Source: Ruoffia halotolerans
GTDB taxonomy: Bacteria; Bacillota; Bacilli; Lactobacillales; Aerococcaceae
Assembly (NCBI RefSeq): GCF_014049385.1
Contig: NZ_JACAOA010000003.1
Coordinates: 62,001 to 126,000 of the forward strand
Reading direction: 5' to 3'
DNA length: 64,000 bases
The first letter of the stretch is position 1. Every line of letters begins with the position of its first letter. The notes under the pieces are model-generated. The model had not been told where the DNA came from, ran no database searches, and worked only from the letters and a program-made list of their open reading frames with translations. The position numbers and the translations under genes are program-made. Of the stretch, positions 35,160-44,602 are shown one piece after another.

Positions 35160-35310
35160 CCACTGTCAGGCAAATAGGAAGGGGGTAATACCCTGTTTGA
35201 ATTCAAAAAAATTTACGCGAGGGTCCCCGCCCGCTGAACGCCTTAGCTTCAGAGAGATTCGACCTCCCCCTCCCCTTATATATTTCCACCATATTGACGT
35301 CACTAAAACC
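35160..35310. other. Candidate cos site between HNH and terS genes
   Basis: A non-coding stretch with locally high GC in an AT-rich genome (gcgagggtccccgcccgctg, then aacgcc). It is flanked by purine or pyrimidine tracts and lies between the HNH endonuclease and small terminase genes. HK97-type cos phages place cos here and need the HNH protein for cleavage. Position and composition are the only evidence. Confidence 0.4.
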
Positions 35311-35315
35311 TATTT

Positions 35316-35690
35316 CTAGTATTTATACTCAACACCCTTTGGAAATCGATCCCCATCTAATATCGATTGCTTGGAGTGGCAAGGTTTGCATAATGTTTGA
35401 AGGTTAGTAAAGTCATTCGTTCCTCCTCGTCCCAGCGGTAAGATGTGATGCACTTCCTGACCAGCAGTCAGTCTTCCCTCTGCTTGACACTGCTCACACA
35501 AAGGATTCTGATGCAGATACAATTGTCGTATCCTTCGCCACTGTCTTCCATAGCGTTTGTTACTTTCAGGGTCTCTCTGATATCGATTGTAAGTTTGATG
35601 GCTTTCCTTTCGATGCGCCTCACAGTACCGTCCATCTACTAACTCTGGACACCCTGGATAAGAACAAGGTTTCTTGGGTTGTCTTGGCAC
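35316..35690 (-). CDS. Phage HNH endonuclease
   Basis: A 124-residue HNH protein: an N-terminal zinc knuckle (KPCSYPGCPELVDGRYCEAH), then NPLCEQCQAEGRL and the HNH core EVHHILPLGRGGTNDFTNLQ with TLCKPCHSKQ. HNH proteins next to terminase genes in cos phages stimulate specific cos cleavage by the terminase. Its position directly upstream of the terminase small subunit fits this role. Confidence 0.9.
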   Translation of the reverse strand: MPRQPKKPCSYPGCPELVDGRYCEAHRKESHQTYNRYQRDPESNKRYGRQWRRIRQLYLHQNPLCEQCQAEGRLTAGQEVHHILPLGRGGTNDFTNLQTLCKPCHSKQSILDGDRFPKGVEYKY

Positions 35691-35706
35691 AGTCTTTCAC
35701 CTCCAC

Positions 35707-35743
35707 ATAGAAAAAGCCCATACAAGTTTTCAGCTTGCATAGG
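35707..35743 (-). terminator. Terminator between the early regulator and the packaging genes
   Basis: Stem agcccat.caag/cttg.ataggct with TTTTT on the minus strand; separates the early (replication) from late (HNH-terminase) transcription unit. Confidence 0.75.
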
Positions 35744-35814
35744 CTCGTGTCTTATCTTTTTTTCCTAGCTTAACATTAACAAAAGAGTTAACTGACATTC
35801 AATGACATTTACTG

Positions 35815-36228
35815 CTAAGATTTAAATTGTTTAGTCACATCATCTAATCCTTTATTATGTAACCGATAGATATGGCGGATATTATAATTTAAGTCGATAG
35901 CAATTTGTTCAAAAGGGAGAAAGCATAGATAACGTTTCTCTAGTACCATTTGTTCTTCTGAATCTTTTACTAACTTTATCCTCACCATGATATCTCGTTT
36001 CAAGTCCACTAGCTTATCTATATCGATATTGATTTCTTCTTGGAGGCTCATTATTTTGATAACGGTTTCTTCTAAGCTAGACTGCTTGGAATGAGGATAC
36101 TTTGGCATGTCTGATAAAGTAGACGTTGCTTTAGTCGCTAAAAGTCTTAATTGGTCGACTTGTTCTAGTTTTGAATTAATACGTTGATCTAAGTAAAAAG
36201 CTTGTTGTAAATATTCTTTAGCATTCAA
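35815..36228 (-). CDS. DUF1492/ArpU-like late transcription regulator
   Basis: A 137-residue helical protein (MNAKEYLQQAFYLDQRINSK, LDKLVDLKRDIMVRI-like segment) ending in a sigma-region-4-like helix-turn-helix (YLCFLPFEQIAIDLNYNIRH, IYRLHNKGLDDV). It matches the DUF1492 group often annotated as RinA/ArpU-type regulators that turn on late phage genes. Position as the last early gene, just before the terminator and packaging genes, supports this. Confidence 0.75.
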   Translation of the reverse strand: MNAKEYLQQAFYLDQRINSKLEQVDQLRLLATKATSTLSDMPKYPHSKQSSLEETVIKIMSLQEEINIDIDKLVDLKRDIMVRIKLVKDSEEQMVLEKRYLCFLPFEQIAIDLNYNIRHIYRLHNKGLDDVTKQFKS

Positions 36229-36229
36229 T

Positions 36230-37582
36230 CTAACTTACCTCCAATTCCGCTTTGACAGCTTCCATTAATTGATTTTGAAATTTATCTTTTAACCTTAATG
36301 CTTTCATAACATCCTCATCAATCGTATCCTCAGTGATAATGTGATGGACTACAACTGACTCCTTTTGTCCTTGCCGATAGAGCCGCGCGTTGGTTTGTTG
36401 GTAAAGTTCTAAGGACCAAGTTAATGAAAACCAAACTAAAGTAGAGCCTCCTGCTTGTAAGTTTAAACCATGACCAGCACTAGCTGGATGAATCAAAGCG
36501 ATTGGGATTAATCCTTTATTCCAATCTTGAAAGTCTTGTTGCGTCTTTAATACCTTCACATCAAATCGTTGGGTGATACGAGTTAAGTCATGTTTGAACC
36601 AATAGACTACCAAAAGTGGTTTTCCATTCGCAGCCTCGACAAGATCTTCTAGGGCATCTAACTTACGGTCATGAAGCCAGACACTCTCTTTTTGCTCATC
36701 GTAAACGGATCCACTGGCCATTTGGAGTAACTTATTGGAAAGACTGGCGGCATTAATCGCATCAATTTCTTTGTCTTTTACTTCCACAATCATTTCTTTT
36801 CGCATCTCGTCATAAACTTTGCGTTCCTTATCTGATAGCCTAACAACTACTTCATTGGTTATAAAGTTTGGCATATCTAAATAGTCCTCTGCCTTCATAG
36901 AAACTGTAATGTCTTCAATTTGATTGTAGATTGCTTCTTCTGCTTCAGGCTTAGGTTTATAAGAATAAATGACCATGCCATTCCGTTGATCGGGGTCAAA
37001 GTAACGCTGGCGGTAGTGAGTGATAAACCGTCCAAGACGCTCTCCCTTATCTAAGATTCGAAATTGTGCCCATAAATCCATTAAACCATTACTCGATGGC
37101 GTCCCAGTTAATCCGACAATTCGTTCGATAAAAGGTCTAACTTTTAGCAATGATTTAAAACGTTTTGCGGCATGTGACTTAAAACTAGAGAGTTCATCAA
37201 TGATGACCATATCAAAATCAAATTGATAACCACTCTTTTCGATCAACCATGTGACATTCTCACGATTAATGATATATATTTCGACCTCTTGTTTAAGGGC
37301 TGACTGTCTTTCTATTTGATTACCAACTACGACAGAATAACGAAGATCCTGTAGATGGTTCCACTTTTCTATTTCATTGGGCCAAGTATCTCTTGCTACC
37401 CTCAACGGAGCTATCACCAAGACTTTCTTTACTTCAAAAGAGTCGTACATCAAATTCTTAATTGCTGTCAAAGTAATGACTGTCTTTCCAAGTCCCATAT
37501 CTAAAAACAGAGCCGCGACAGGATGAGTATCAATGTATTCAATCATCTGTTGTTGATAACCATGTGGTTTAAACTCCATCAC
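36230..37582 (-). CDS. SNF2-family helicase
   Basis: A 450-residue SF2 helicase of the SNF2 type. Motif I is AALFLDMGLGKTVITLTAIK, motif II MVIIDELSSFKSHAAKR (DELS for DEAH), motif III GLTGTPSSNGLMDLW, and motifs V-VI HPASAGHGLNLQAGGSTLVW and TNARLYRQGQKESVVV. Phage versions remodel DNA during replication or packaging initiation. It overlaps the VRR-NUC gene by 14 bases, a constant pairing in this replication cassette. Confidence 0.93.
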   Translation of the reverse strand: MMEFKPHGYQQQMIEYIDTHPVAALFLDMGLGKTVITLTAIKNLMYDSFEVKKVLVIAPLRVARDTWPNEIEKWNHLQDLRYSVVVGNQIERQSALKQEVEIYIINRENVTWLIEKSGYQFDFDMVIIDELSSFKSHAAKRFKSLLKVRPFIERIVGLTGTPSSNGLMDLWAQFRILDKGERLGRFITHYRQRYFDPDQRNGMVIYSYKPKPEAEEAIYNQIEDITVSMKAEDYLDMPNFITNEVVVRLSDKERKVYDEMRKEMIVEVKDKEIDAINAASLSNKLLQMASGSVYDEQKESVWLHDRKLDALEDLVEAANGKPLLVVYWFKHDLTRITQRFDVKVLKTQQDFQDWNKGLIPIALIHPASAGHGLNLQAGGSTLVWFSLTWSLELYQQTNARLYRQGQKESVVVHHIITEDTIDEDVMKALRLKDKFQNQLMEAVKAELEVS

Positions 37583-37856
37583 GAATCACCTCCTCAAGTA
37601 TTCTTGATATATCTTCTGTGCTATCTAATACAAAACATTTAAAATCTAAGGATTGAAGTTGGTTAATCCGTTTCTGTTGAAGTTTACGTGGTTTATGACC
37701 GGGTGCTTTCACTTCAACAAAAGCCAGCTTGCCTCCTGGAAGCAATACCATTCGGTCAGGAATCCCAGTTAAACTTGGACTCGTCCACTTTAAACACCAT
37801 CCTCCAAGACATCTGACTGCTCTAATTAATTGCTGTTCAATTTCCTTCTCTCTCAT
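37569..37856 (-). CDS. VRR-NUC domain nuclease
   Basis: A 95-residue stand-alone VRR-NUC (PD-(D/E)XK) nuclease: WTSPSLTGIPDRMVLLPGGK and LAFVEVKAPGHKPRKLQQKR contain the D...ExK catalytic residues. In phages it always accompanies an SNF2 helicase, likely resolving branched DNA. The next 150 bases upstream (37857-38007) contain no gene. Confidence 0.88.
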   Translation of the reverse strand: MREKEIEQQLIRAVRCLGGWCLKWTSPSLTGIPDRMVLLPGGKLAFVEVKAPGHKPRKLQQKRINQLQSLDFKCFVLDSTEDISRILEEVIRDGV

Positions 37857-38007
37857 GTTACCCCCTCAAAAGTTTGATAAATCAATAAAGTGACGGTGAG
37901 TGATGGCTGTATCTATTCTTATTTATATATAATTTAAATTTTTGCTCTATATAAAATAGGTATAGAAATAGCCGTCACTGGGTGTCACTTTCCCTTTGAA
38001 TCAAGCT

Positions 38008-40242
38008 TTATAAAAATTCACTTTGTAATTTCAGCCCATGGATGAAAGAACCACGATTGGTCTTCTTCCGTTCAAATCCCGCTGAGGCAAGAGCTGTATA
38101 AAAATCAGTCGTGCTTCTAGGGAACTCTCCAGAACGGTGACAATAGGCTCTATATTCCTCGTAGACTCTTCCTGATTTTTCTATGAGCCCTTCTTTAACA
38201 TCACAGCAATCCATTATGAAATGATGGAACCAGTCATTCGTTTCCTTATAAAAAGCAACCGCATCTTTTACCTTTTGAGGCTGCGAAATTTTATAATCTT
38301 CAGCAATGACCTTCTGTGCCCCTTCAACTACCCAAGCTAAGATAGCTTCGCCGGCTTCTTGATAAAGAAAATCCGCGTAGTTTTTAATATCACTGTTTCC
38401 TTCAATCTTTGCCTCAAAGGGAATAACAATTAATCGTCGCCATGTTCCTTCATCCAAGGCACCTACTTTTGGAAGGTGATTGGTGTAAAGGACCAATGTA
38501 TGACTCGGCGTATAAGAAAAGGGATCCTTAAACTTTTTCTCCGCGAAAATCTCATCAGTGGAGCATAACTTTTTGACAACCGACGTGTTGAGTCGCATCC
38601 CTTCTTGAAGTTCTGCAGAGATTAAGAGACGTTTTCCTTTTGCTTCTGCCAATTCGTATTTCACATTACCTTGTTGCTTCATCGTCAATGAATCCGCCGA
38701 TAGATTCCCAGAGTAGCTACCTAGAACTTTGGCAATCACATTCCAAAAGGTAGACTTCCCGTTGCGGCCATCTCCATAGGCAATGATAAGGGCTTCCACG
38801 TATACCTTTCCTATCGCAGCAAGTCCGACAATTTTCTGAACGTAATCAATCAATTCTTGGTCCTCTTGGAAAAAAGTATTTAAAGCATCCAACCAATGTT
38901 TCTTTCCTTTGTCCGATACGTCCACTAAGGTTTGTTTGGTAATGAGGTCTTCTGGCCGATGCGCTAATATCTCTCCTGTTTTTAAATCAATCGTATAAGA
39001 AGGTGTATTAAGTAAAAACTCACCCTGGTCTAATTCACCTTGTTCAATTTCTACCAAATGACGTACCACATTTAATGCAGATTGAATGTATCGATTATCA
39101 CGTCGTCTGAGCACAAAATCTTCATATGCTAAAGCATCTTCGAGATTTCGCATGACAACAGCTTGGTCTTTCGTCATGGCTTCTTGAGCTTTTTTCTTAC
39201 TCATGGAAGTAAGTAACTGCATTCCCCCATTATTTTCCAGAAGCTGTCTGTATTCGTTGATTTTATTTCCTGCTTCTTCAAGTTGTTTATTCGTCAATTC
39301 TTTTACAACCCCAACAGCTTGAGACTTTGACTCGTCCCAATAACTCCCGTTATATACTAGAAAGTCCGTTGAAGGAGAATAGCAAAGCTGATGAGAAAAG
39401 TGTTCTGCCAATACAGAAGCTTGACCCACATCTGAATAGTCAGTGGGTTTATATTGATAGGTCACATTAAATTGGTCCGGCGGAATGTAATTAGGATCCT
39501 GAGACACGCGCTCTCCAAAATTCAATGCAGACTGCCAAATCTTATTCAATTCTTCTTCCGATAAAGGTGGCGAACAATCTAATGCTTTTTGATTAAACTG
39601 CTCTCGTGCTTCCTTAGTATTTCCTAAGCGAATTAAAAGTCGTCCAGCATAATGGCTCATCGTACTATTCCGAGACCCTTCTGGTATTAAAGACTGTTCA
39701 TGATTCCATGTCTCAAATGAAGGCACTTGACGGATAAAGCTGCAGACCTTTTGATTGCCGGCGCAGTGGACTATTTCAGGATTGGCCACCCCAAATATCA
39801 TACGCGCGCTATCTAAAGCATTGCGATCAAAGTAGGGAAAGTAATCGACAATTGATTCTTTTAACTGTTTATAATCTTGCGCATCATAAACTTCCTCAAT
39901 CGGAAAATACACATGAAAGCGAGGTCGAGCTGATAAGCTGCCTTTACTCTTTTGATGGTTTCGACTCGCTACTAAATAACACGTCACATCTTGGAAGTAG
40001 GTAGTAAAGTCACTCATCTCAATCCAATCCTCTGAGTTATCAGAGTGATCATTATCTAAATCTAGTACAACAACATTTGACACCTTAAAATTCCCTGCCG
40101 AACGATAGTTATTTTCATAGTCAGCAGCAACGTGATCATACGCTGCTGCTTGTTCTAATTTTTCTTTTGAATCGACACTGACTTGATGTGGAAATATGGT
40201 AGCTCGATGATTTCCAATCGTGTCTGAACAATATAAATCCAT
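38008..40242 (-). CDS. Phage primase-helicase (prim-pol plus D5/P4 SF3 helicase)
   Basis: A ~744-residue replication protein, start MDLYCSDTIGNHRATIFPHQ at 40242 behind CAGGAGGG. The first ~200 residues resemble an archaeo-eukaryotic primase (VVVLDLDNDHSDNSEDWIEM with the DhD residues). A D5-type linker follows. The C-terminal SF3 helicase has Walker A IIAYGDGRNGKSTFWNVIAK and a conserved arginine segment DEGTWRRLIVIPFEAKI. It unwinds and primes the phage origin. Confidence 0.9.
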   Translation of the reverse strand: MDLYCSDTIGNHRATIFPHQVSVDSKEKLEQAAAYDHVAADYENNYRSAGNFKVSNVVVLDLDNDHSDNSEDWIEMSDFTTYFQDVTCYLVASRNHQKSKGSLSARPRFHVYFPIEEVYDAQDYKQLKESIVDYFPYFDRNALDSARMIFGVANPEIVHCAGNQKVCSFIRQVPSFETWNHEQSLIPEGSRNSTMSHYAGRLLIRLGNTKEAREQFNQKALDCSPPLSEEELNKIWQSALNFGERVSQDPNYIPPDQFNVTYQYKPTDYSDVGQASVLAEHFSHQLCYSPSTDFLVYNGSYWDESKSQAVGVVKELTNKQLEEAGNKINEYRQLLENNGGMQLLTSMSKKKAQEAMTKDQAVVMRNLEDALAYEDFVLRRRDNRYIQSALNVVRHLVEIEQGELDQGEFLLNTPSYTIDLKTGEILAHRPEDLITKQTLVDVSDKGKKHWLDALNTFFQEDQELIDYVQKIVGLAAIGKVYVEALIIAYGDGRNGKSTFWNVIAKVLGSYSGNLSADSLTMKQQGNVKYELAEAKGKRLLISAELQEGMRLNTSVVKKLCSTDEIFAEKKFKDPFSYTPSHTLVLYTNHLPKVGALDEGTWRRLIVIPFEAKIEGNSDIKNYADFLYQEAGEAILAWVVEGAQKVIAEDYKISQPQKVKDAVAFYKETNDWFHHFIMDCCDVKEGLIEKSGRVYEEYRAYCHRSGEFPRSTTDFYTALASAGFERKKTNRGSFIHGLKLQSEFL

Positions 40243-40255
40243 CTTTTCCCTCCTG

Positions 40256-42199
40256 TTAATCTTTTTGATAAAAGTGACATTCAAAACCATCGGCTCCAAG
40301 TTCTAAACCTTGAGCCCATTCTGGCTGTTTACTCATGATGGTTGATATTTCTTCAACACTTGATTGGCCTTCTGGAACTTCCAAGACAATCTCATCATGA
40401 ACATGCATAACGACGCGATAGTCTTTGAGTCGGTACATAGCTTCAGCTAAAATATCTCTTGCAATACCTTGTACAATATTCTCAACAAACTTAGCTCCAT
40501 AGGATTCTACTTCTTGCCAGTTATTTCCGGTCCCTATTCCCTCATAAACAACAGATTCTCCGCCGAAGCGATTTGATCCGATGCGAGGTTTGCAGTAAGC
40601 TAACCGACGTCCGGAGGGCAACTCAATAAATAAAATTCCTGATTCATAGGTAAAACGAAGTCCATGCGTTTCAGTGAGCATTCGTCCTTTCACTGTTTCT
40701 TTCGTACAGCGATCCACTGACCACCAGAAGTCTACAATATTAGGACTTGCATGACGCCAAGCATCTACGAGTGGTTTTAGGTCTCCTTCCTCTATCCCCA
40801 TCTCAATGGCTCCCATGGCTTTAAGTGCGCCGACAGAACCCCCATAACCGAGAGCGAGTTCAGCAATTTTCCCTTTTTGACGGAGATAGCTATTCACTCC
40901 ATGCTTTTCAACGGGAACACCAAACATCTGGGAAGCAGACTCACAGTAAATATCCTTCCCTGCTTTAAAAGCTTCTTGTCGCCATTGTTCCTTGGATAAC
41001 CATGCTAAGATTCGTGCTTCGATGGAAGAAAAGTCATCTACGATAAATCGATGACCCTTCTTGGGAATAAAAGCTGTTCGGATCAATTCCGATAAGGTAT
41101 TAGATACTGAACCAAATAATAGTTCCAAACTTTTGGTATCTTTCATTTTTACTAAATTACGAGCTTCCTTTAGATTAGTTAGGTAGTTACGCGGGAGATT
41201 TTGTACTTGAATCAGGCGGCCAGCATAACGCCCGGTTCGATTGGCTCCGTAAAACTGGATAAGTCCTCGTGCTCTGGAATCCAATCCCGTCACTGATAGC
41301 ATCGCATCATATTTCTTCACACTCGACTTCGAAAGTTCTTGCCGCAGTTCGAGCACTTGCTTGTTCTTTCCTTTCGAAGTTTCCAAAGCTTCTTTCACTG
41401 CTTTTTTCGCCATAGATTCGATGGGACATTCTTGTTGATTGAGCCATTCTTTTAATTGAAGCGGTGAGTTTGGATTTTCTAAACCCGTTAAATCTTTAGC
41501 TTCTTGAAGATGATGCTCTCTGGTTTGTCTGCCGCAATAAATTGCCCCTTCTACCAAATCCATTTCCACCTCAATCCCTAAATCATTGATTTTCTGGTCT
41601 TGGTGATAGTAGTTCCACTCTTCACTTGACACAGGAAATTTAGACAGACGATGTTGAATTGCTAATTCTACTTCAACATCTCTTAGGTTATATTCTTTGA
41701 AAGATTTCCAATCTTGTAGGGAATGATCAGGCAGATTCCTTGCTCGGTAGTCATTCGCTTTGGTTGGTTTACAAGGTGTGCAAAAGTATCGAATCAGCCG
41801 CTTACCTTCCTGCATCTTTTTACATTCTAGCCCTAGCACCTCGCCAACTTTCTCTAATGACAGAGGTAAACCTAGAGAAGCGGACCACACCATAGAGCAA
41901 TACCATCCACTTGGATCCAAATATTGTCCCGGTGGATATCCCAAAAATTGGCTTAAACAAACGCGTTCAAAGTTGGCATTAAAAGCCCATTTTTCAATGG
42001 TTTCATCTTCCAAACTTTTCAATACCTCATCAGGTAATTTTTCTCCCAAAGCGATATCTACCACTTGAGCGGGACCACTATCAATTGAATAAGCAAAGAG
42101 GAGGACTTCAAAGTCCCCACTCTCGGCATATTTATACACTCCTGCTTTAGATAAATTAACTGATGAGAAAGTTTCTATATCAATACTTATTGTCCTCAT
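40256..42199 (-). CDS. Family A DNA polymerase with 3'-5' exonuclease
   Basis: A 647-residue polymerase. The exonuclease starts at once with MRTISIDIETFSSVNLSKAG (Exo I, DxE) and continues to FNANFERVCL (Exo II). The polymerase domain has NRTGRYAGRLIQVQNLPRN, motif A FIVDDFSSIEARILAWLS, motif B LRQKGKIAELALGYGGSVGA and motif C VMHVHDEIVLEVPEG. This is the replicative polymerase of the phage-like element. Its start overlaps the end of a small membrane-protein gene. Confidence 0.94.
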   Translation of the reverse strand: MRTISIDIETFSSVNLSKAGVYKYAESGDFEVLLFAYSIDSGPAQVVDIALGEKLPDEVLKSLEDETIEKWAFNANFERVCLSQFLGYPPGQYLDPSGWYCSMVWSASLGLPLSLEKVGEVLGLECKKMQEGKRLIRYFCTPCKPTKANDYRARNLPDHSLQDWKSFKEYNLRDVEVELAIQHRLSKFPVSSEEWNYYHQDQKINDLGIEVEMDLVEGAIYCGRQTREHHLQEAKDLTGLENPNSPLQLKEWLNQQECPIESMAKKAVKEALETSKGKNKQVLELRQELSKSSVKKYDAMLSVTGLDSRARGLIQFYGANRTGRYAGRLIQVQNLPRNYLTNLKEARNLVKMKDTKSLELLFGSVSNTLSELIRTAFIPKKGHRFIVDDFSSIEARILAWLSKEQWRQEAFKAGKDIYCESASQMFGVPVEKHGVNSYLRQKGKIAELALGYGGSVGALKAMGAIEMGIEEGDLKPLVDAWRHASPNIVDFWWSVDRCTKETVKGRMLTETHGLRFTYESGILFIELPSGRRLAYCKPRIGSNRFGGESVVYEGIGTGNNWQEVESYGAKFVENIVQGIARDILAEAMYRLKDYRVVMHVHDEIVLEVPEGQSSVEEISTIMSKQPEWAQGLELGADGFECHFYQKD

Positions 42200-42332
42200 T
42201 TTTCATCCTCTTTACTTCTTGCTCATATTGATTCCATCGTCTAAGGATTGAGATCATAAGGTCCGTTCCAAGATCTAAAATAATGTTTAACCAAATTACG
42301 ACGATAATGATCCAAACAATTAACTCTCCCAT
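42180..42332 (-). CDS. Small phage membrane protein
   Basis: A 50-residue frame, MGELIVWIIIVVIWLNIILD then LGTDLMISILRRWNQYEQEV, with one N-terminal transmembrane helix and a charged tail. GGAGGGGG precedes the ATG. Its last 20 bases overlap the start of the polymerase gene, so it is coupled to it. No function can be assigned; inclusion rests on the ribosome site and tight packing. Confidence 0.65.
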   Translation of the reverse strand: MGELIVWIIIVVIWLNIILDLGTDLMISILRRWNQYEQEVKRMKNEDNKY

Positions 42333-42343
42333 TACTCCCCCTC

Positions 42344-42898
42344 CTAAGCTAAGAAATCATCCGTTGCATCAGAAAGTGGTTTAAAATCTGAACTCGCAGA
42401 GGATCCACCACCTAGAGGTTCTCCGTCACGAATTTTCTGGATATTTCCTAGACCGCAAGCTACTCCTCGGTTCCCATTCACGTTATAAGCATAAAAATTG
42501 ATAGACACTCGCGCATAAACGCCAGAATAAACTTCTGAACGGTCTAAAATGGGATTGACATACTCATCGACAATCTGTGGGGCTCTTACAGCATTGGCAT
42601 TTACAAAGTAGGCATCTTGGTACTCTGTATCTTCTTTCTCAATATCCCCATCACGTAACGGCAATTTTAAAGCTGCTTTATTAGGCTTCTTCCCTCCAAA
42701 CTTTCCAATTCCCTGTTCAATCGCGGCATCAATGGCTCGTTCAATAGCCTCAATAGTTTTCGTATCTGACTTCGGAATAATTAATGACGCGGAGTATTTT
42801 TCTTTTCCACCATTCATGGCAGCACGTGGCTCCCAGACATTGGCATAACTTAATCTCACTTCACCTGTAACGACTTTCGTTGAATTCATATTTGACAT
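42344..42898 (-). CDS. DUF2815 protein (probable ssDNA-binding)
   Basis: A 184-residue DUF2815 protein starting MSNMNSTKVVTGEVRLSYAN at 42898 behind AAAAAGGAG. Family-typical blocks: YSASLIIPKSDTKTIEAIER, GKFGGKKPNKAALKLPLRDG and YAYNVNGNRGVACGLGNIQK. DUF2815 is thought to be an OB-fold single-strand-binding protein that works with the adjacent polymerase. The acidic C-terminal tail (ATDDFLA) fits an SSB-like protein. The specific role is inferred. Confidence 0.85.
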   Translation of the reverse strand: MSNMNSTKVVTGEVRLSYANVWEPRAAMNGGKEKYSASLIIPKSDTKTIEAIERAIDAAIEQGIGKFGGKKPNKAALKLPLRDGDIEKEDTEYQDAYFVNANAVRAPQIVDEYVNPILDRSEVYSGVYARVSINFYAYNVNGNRGVACGLGNIQKIRDGEPLGGGSSASSDFKPLSDATDDFLA

Positions 42899-42914
42899 AA
42901 TTCTTTCTCCTTTT

Positions 42915-44042
42915 TTATTTAAAATCTTCTTTAACATCGTGTCTGACAATAGCTGGACGTCCATCACTATCTGGGACTAACTGTATTTTGCCTGCTGAGC
43001 GCATTATCAAATCACCAAATATTTCATTAAATTTCTTGTTACCGATTTGCTTCTCTAATTTTGTTAGAGCCTTTAATTTCACTTCATGAATATCTTTAAT
43101 GTCTTCTTCATTTGCACGTTGTTCCACTAAATCTACATCCATATATTTTCGAGTGGTTCGGCCTTCTACCAATTTAAAGCCAGACCATTCTTTGTTATGA
43201 TCAGTTGCTTGTTGGTAGGCATAGGCCTTCACATCCTCAGCCCATCGCACGAGGTCATCTAACTGAGGTAATATCGCTTCAATCTCCTCATCTGACAGCA
43301 AATGCGCTTCTTTTAATTCATGCTTTTTGAGTTCAAGGTGGTGATTCGCTCTGTCTTTAGACACTGCTCTAATCTTGGTATGCTTTAACCACTCGCCAGG
43401 ATTCAATTCACCTTCACCTTGATAAGCAAGTTCGGCTTTCTCCTTCAAATCACCGTTTGCCCATTCTAGGAGCGCATCTAAATCAATGACCCATGTCGCG
43501 ATATTTCCGATACGAGGTTGATAGATAGAAAGATGGATTGTTTCAATATCATAAATCGCTTCAAATATCGAAAAAGCTCCAAGTGCGTATAGTTTCATTT
43601 GTGGGTTGTCTTCCACCGGGACATAGGTCTTTCCATACTTAAAATCTACAACTTTAAGGGTTGCCCCCGATGCGAGAATACAGTCTGCGGTTCCGAATCC
43701 TTCTGGAACATAAGTTGAAAAATCAACTCTTTGTTCAATTAAAACAAGCGGACTTTCTAATTCAGACATTTGTTCATGAATAAAACTGACGTAATCATCA
43801 GTGTAGGCTTCCATTTCATCAGAGTGATAAACAGAGGCCGGACGATTATTTTCAATACCTAATGACTTTTTCAATTTAAATTCAGCTAGTTCATGGGCAG
43901 CGGTTCCTTCTTCGGCATATACATTGGAGTCATCCACCCCCATGTCTTCGACAGCAATTTGTTCGAGTCTTGAAATGGGTGGGTGCTCTAACCACTTATG
44001 GGCACTGGAAGCTGATAAGAGAGCATGCTTCTTATTCGTCAT
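42915..44042 (-). CDS. DUF2800 Cas4/RecB-like nuclease
   Basis: A 375-residue PD-(D/E)XK protein: the N-terminal LLSASSAHKWLEHPPISRLE and EEGTAAHELAEFKLKK motif are typical of DUF2800. The catalytic core is GTADCILASGATLKVVDFKY (D...DxK) with QMKLYALGAF behind it. It partners the SSB-like DUF2815 protein in a presumed recombination or end-processing system. It overlaps the upstream gene by 11 bases. Confidence 0.88.
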   Translation of the reverse strand: MTNKKHALLSASSAHKWLEHPPISRLEQIAVEDMGVDDSNVYAEEGTAAHELAEFKLKKSLGIENNRPASVYHSDEMEAYTDDYVSFIHEQMSELESPLVLIEQRVDFSTYVPEGFGTADCILASGATLKVVDFKYGKTYVPVEDNPQMKLYALGAFSIFEAIYDIETIHLSIYQPRIGNIATWVIDLDALLEWANGDLKEKAELAYQGEGELNPGEWLKHTKIRAVSKDRANHHLELKKHELKEAHLLSDEEIEAILPQLDDLVRWAEDVKAYAYQQATDHNKEWSGFKLVEGRTTRKYMDVDLVEQRANEEDIKDIHEVKLKALTKLEKQIGNKKFNEIFGDLIMRSAGKIQLVPDSDGRPAIVRHDVKEDFK

Positions 44043-44358
44043 GACTTAATGCCTCCGCTTCATGCCATAGGATGAAATAAGCTGATGGGTCTAATTCGCT
44101 TAACTTATTGGACCCCATTTTTTTAATGAGCAATCGGATTTCATCCGAGAACCCTTCTTGTGCTTTCTTTGCTAAATGTTTTTGTATTGCCTCAAAACTG
44201 ATTGGCTGGACCGATTCTTGTTCATCAGGAATCGAGTATTCATCTAATGTCATCTGATTAGGATCCTCACTAACAAATGCTTGGTAAAAGTGTTCCCAAT
44301 CTTCGTAAAACGATTGAATATTATCGTTGATGGCTTGTAACTGTTTCATCTGACTCAT
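44032..44358 (-). CDS. Hypothetical phage protein
   Basis: A 108-residue acidic protein (MSQMKQLQAINDNIQSFYED, later EGFSDEIRLLIKKMG) without recognisable motifs. Homologous small genes occur before DUF2800 in similar cassettes. Overlaps on both sides (38 bases with the upstream gene, 11 with DUF2800) and GAGGAGG upstream support that it is translated. Confidence 0.6.
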   Translation of the reverse strand: MSQMKQLQAINDNIQSFYEDWEHFYQAFVSEDPNQMTLDEYSIPDEQESVQPISFEAIQKHLAKKAQEGFSDEIRLLIKKMGSNKLSELDPSAYFILWHEAEALSHDE

Positions 44359-44539
44359 CTAAGATTTCCTCCTCTTTAATTTCGACTGATGTAATTTCAT
44401 CGCCGGGTACTAGAATAGTGATATTCTGTTCTGCGCCAAACAACTTTTGACATAAACGCTGACTAAGTCGAGCTTTTCTTATGCGGACCATCTCTTGCTG
44501 ACGCTTTGGCTTGGTTTTAATGGTTAGAGTTTGTCTCAT
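44321..44539 (-). CDS. Small basic hypothetical phage protein
   Basis: A 72-residue protein starting MRQTLTIKTKPKRQQEMVRI at 44539 (AAAGGAGG ahead), rich in basic residues at the N-terminus and acidic at the C-terminus (KEEEILDESDETV). First gene after the sigma-like factor. No family recognised. Confidence 0.55.
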   Translation of the reverse strand: MRQTLTIKTKPKRQQEMVRIRKARLSQRLCQKLFGAEQNITILVPGDEITSVEIKEEEILDESDETVTSHQR

Positions 44540-44602
44540 CCAGGTTCCTCCTTTCGAAGGGCTTTTGATTTTTTCCCCTTCACTATTAGCCACCAGGGGG
44601 AC

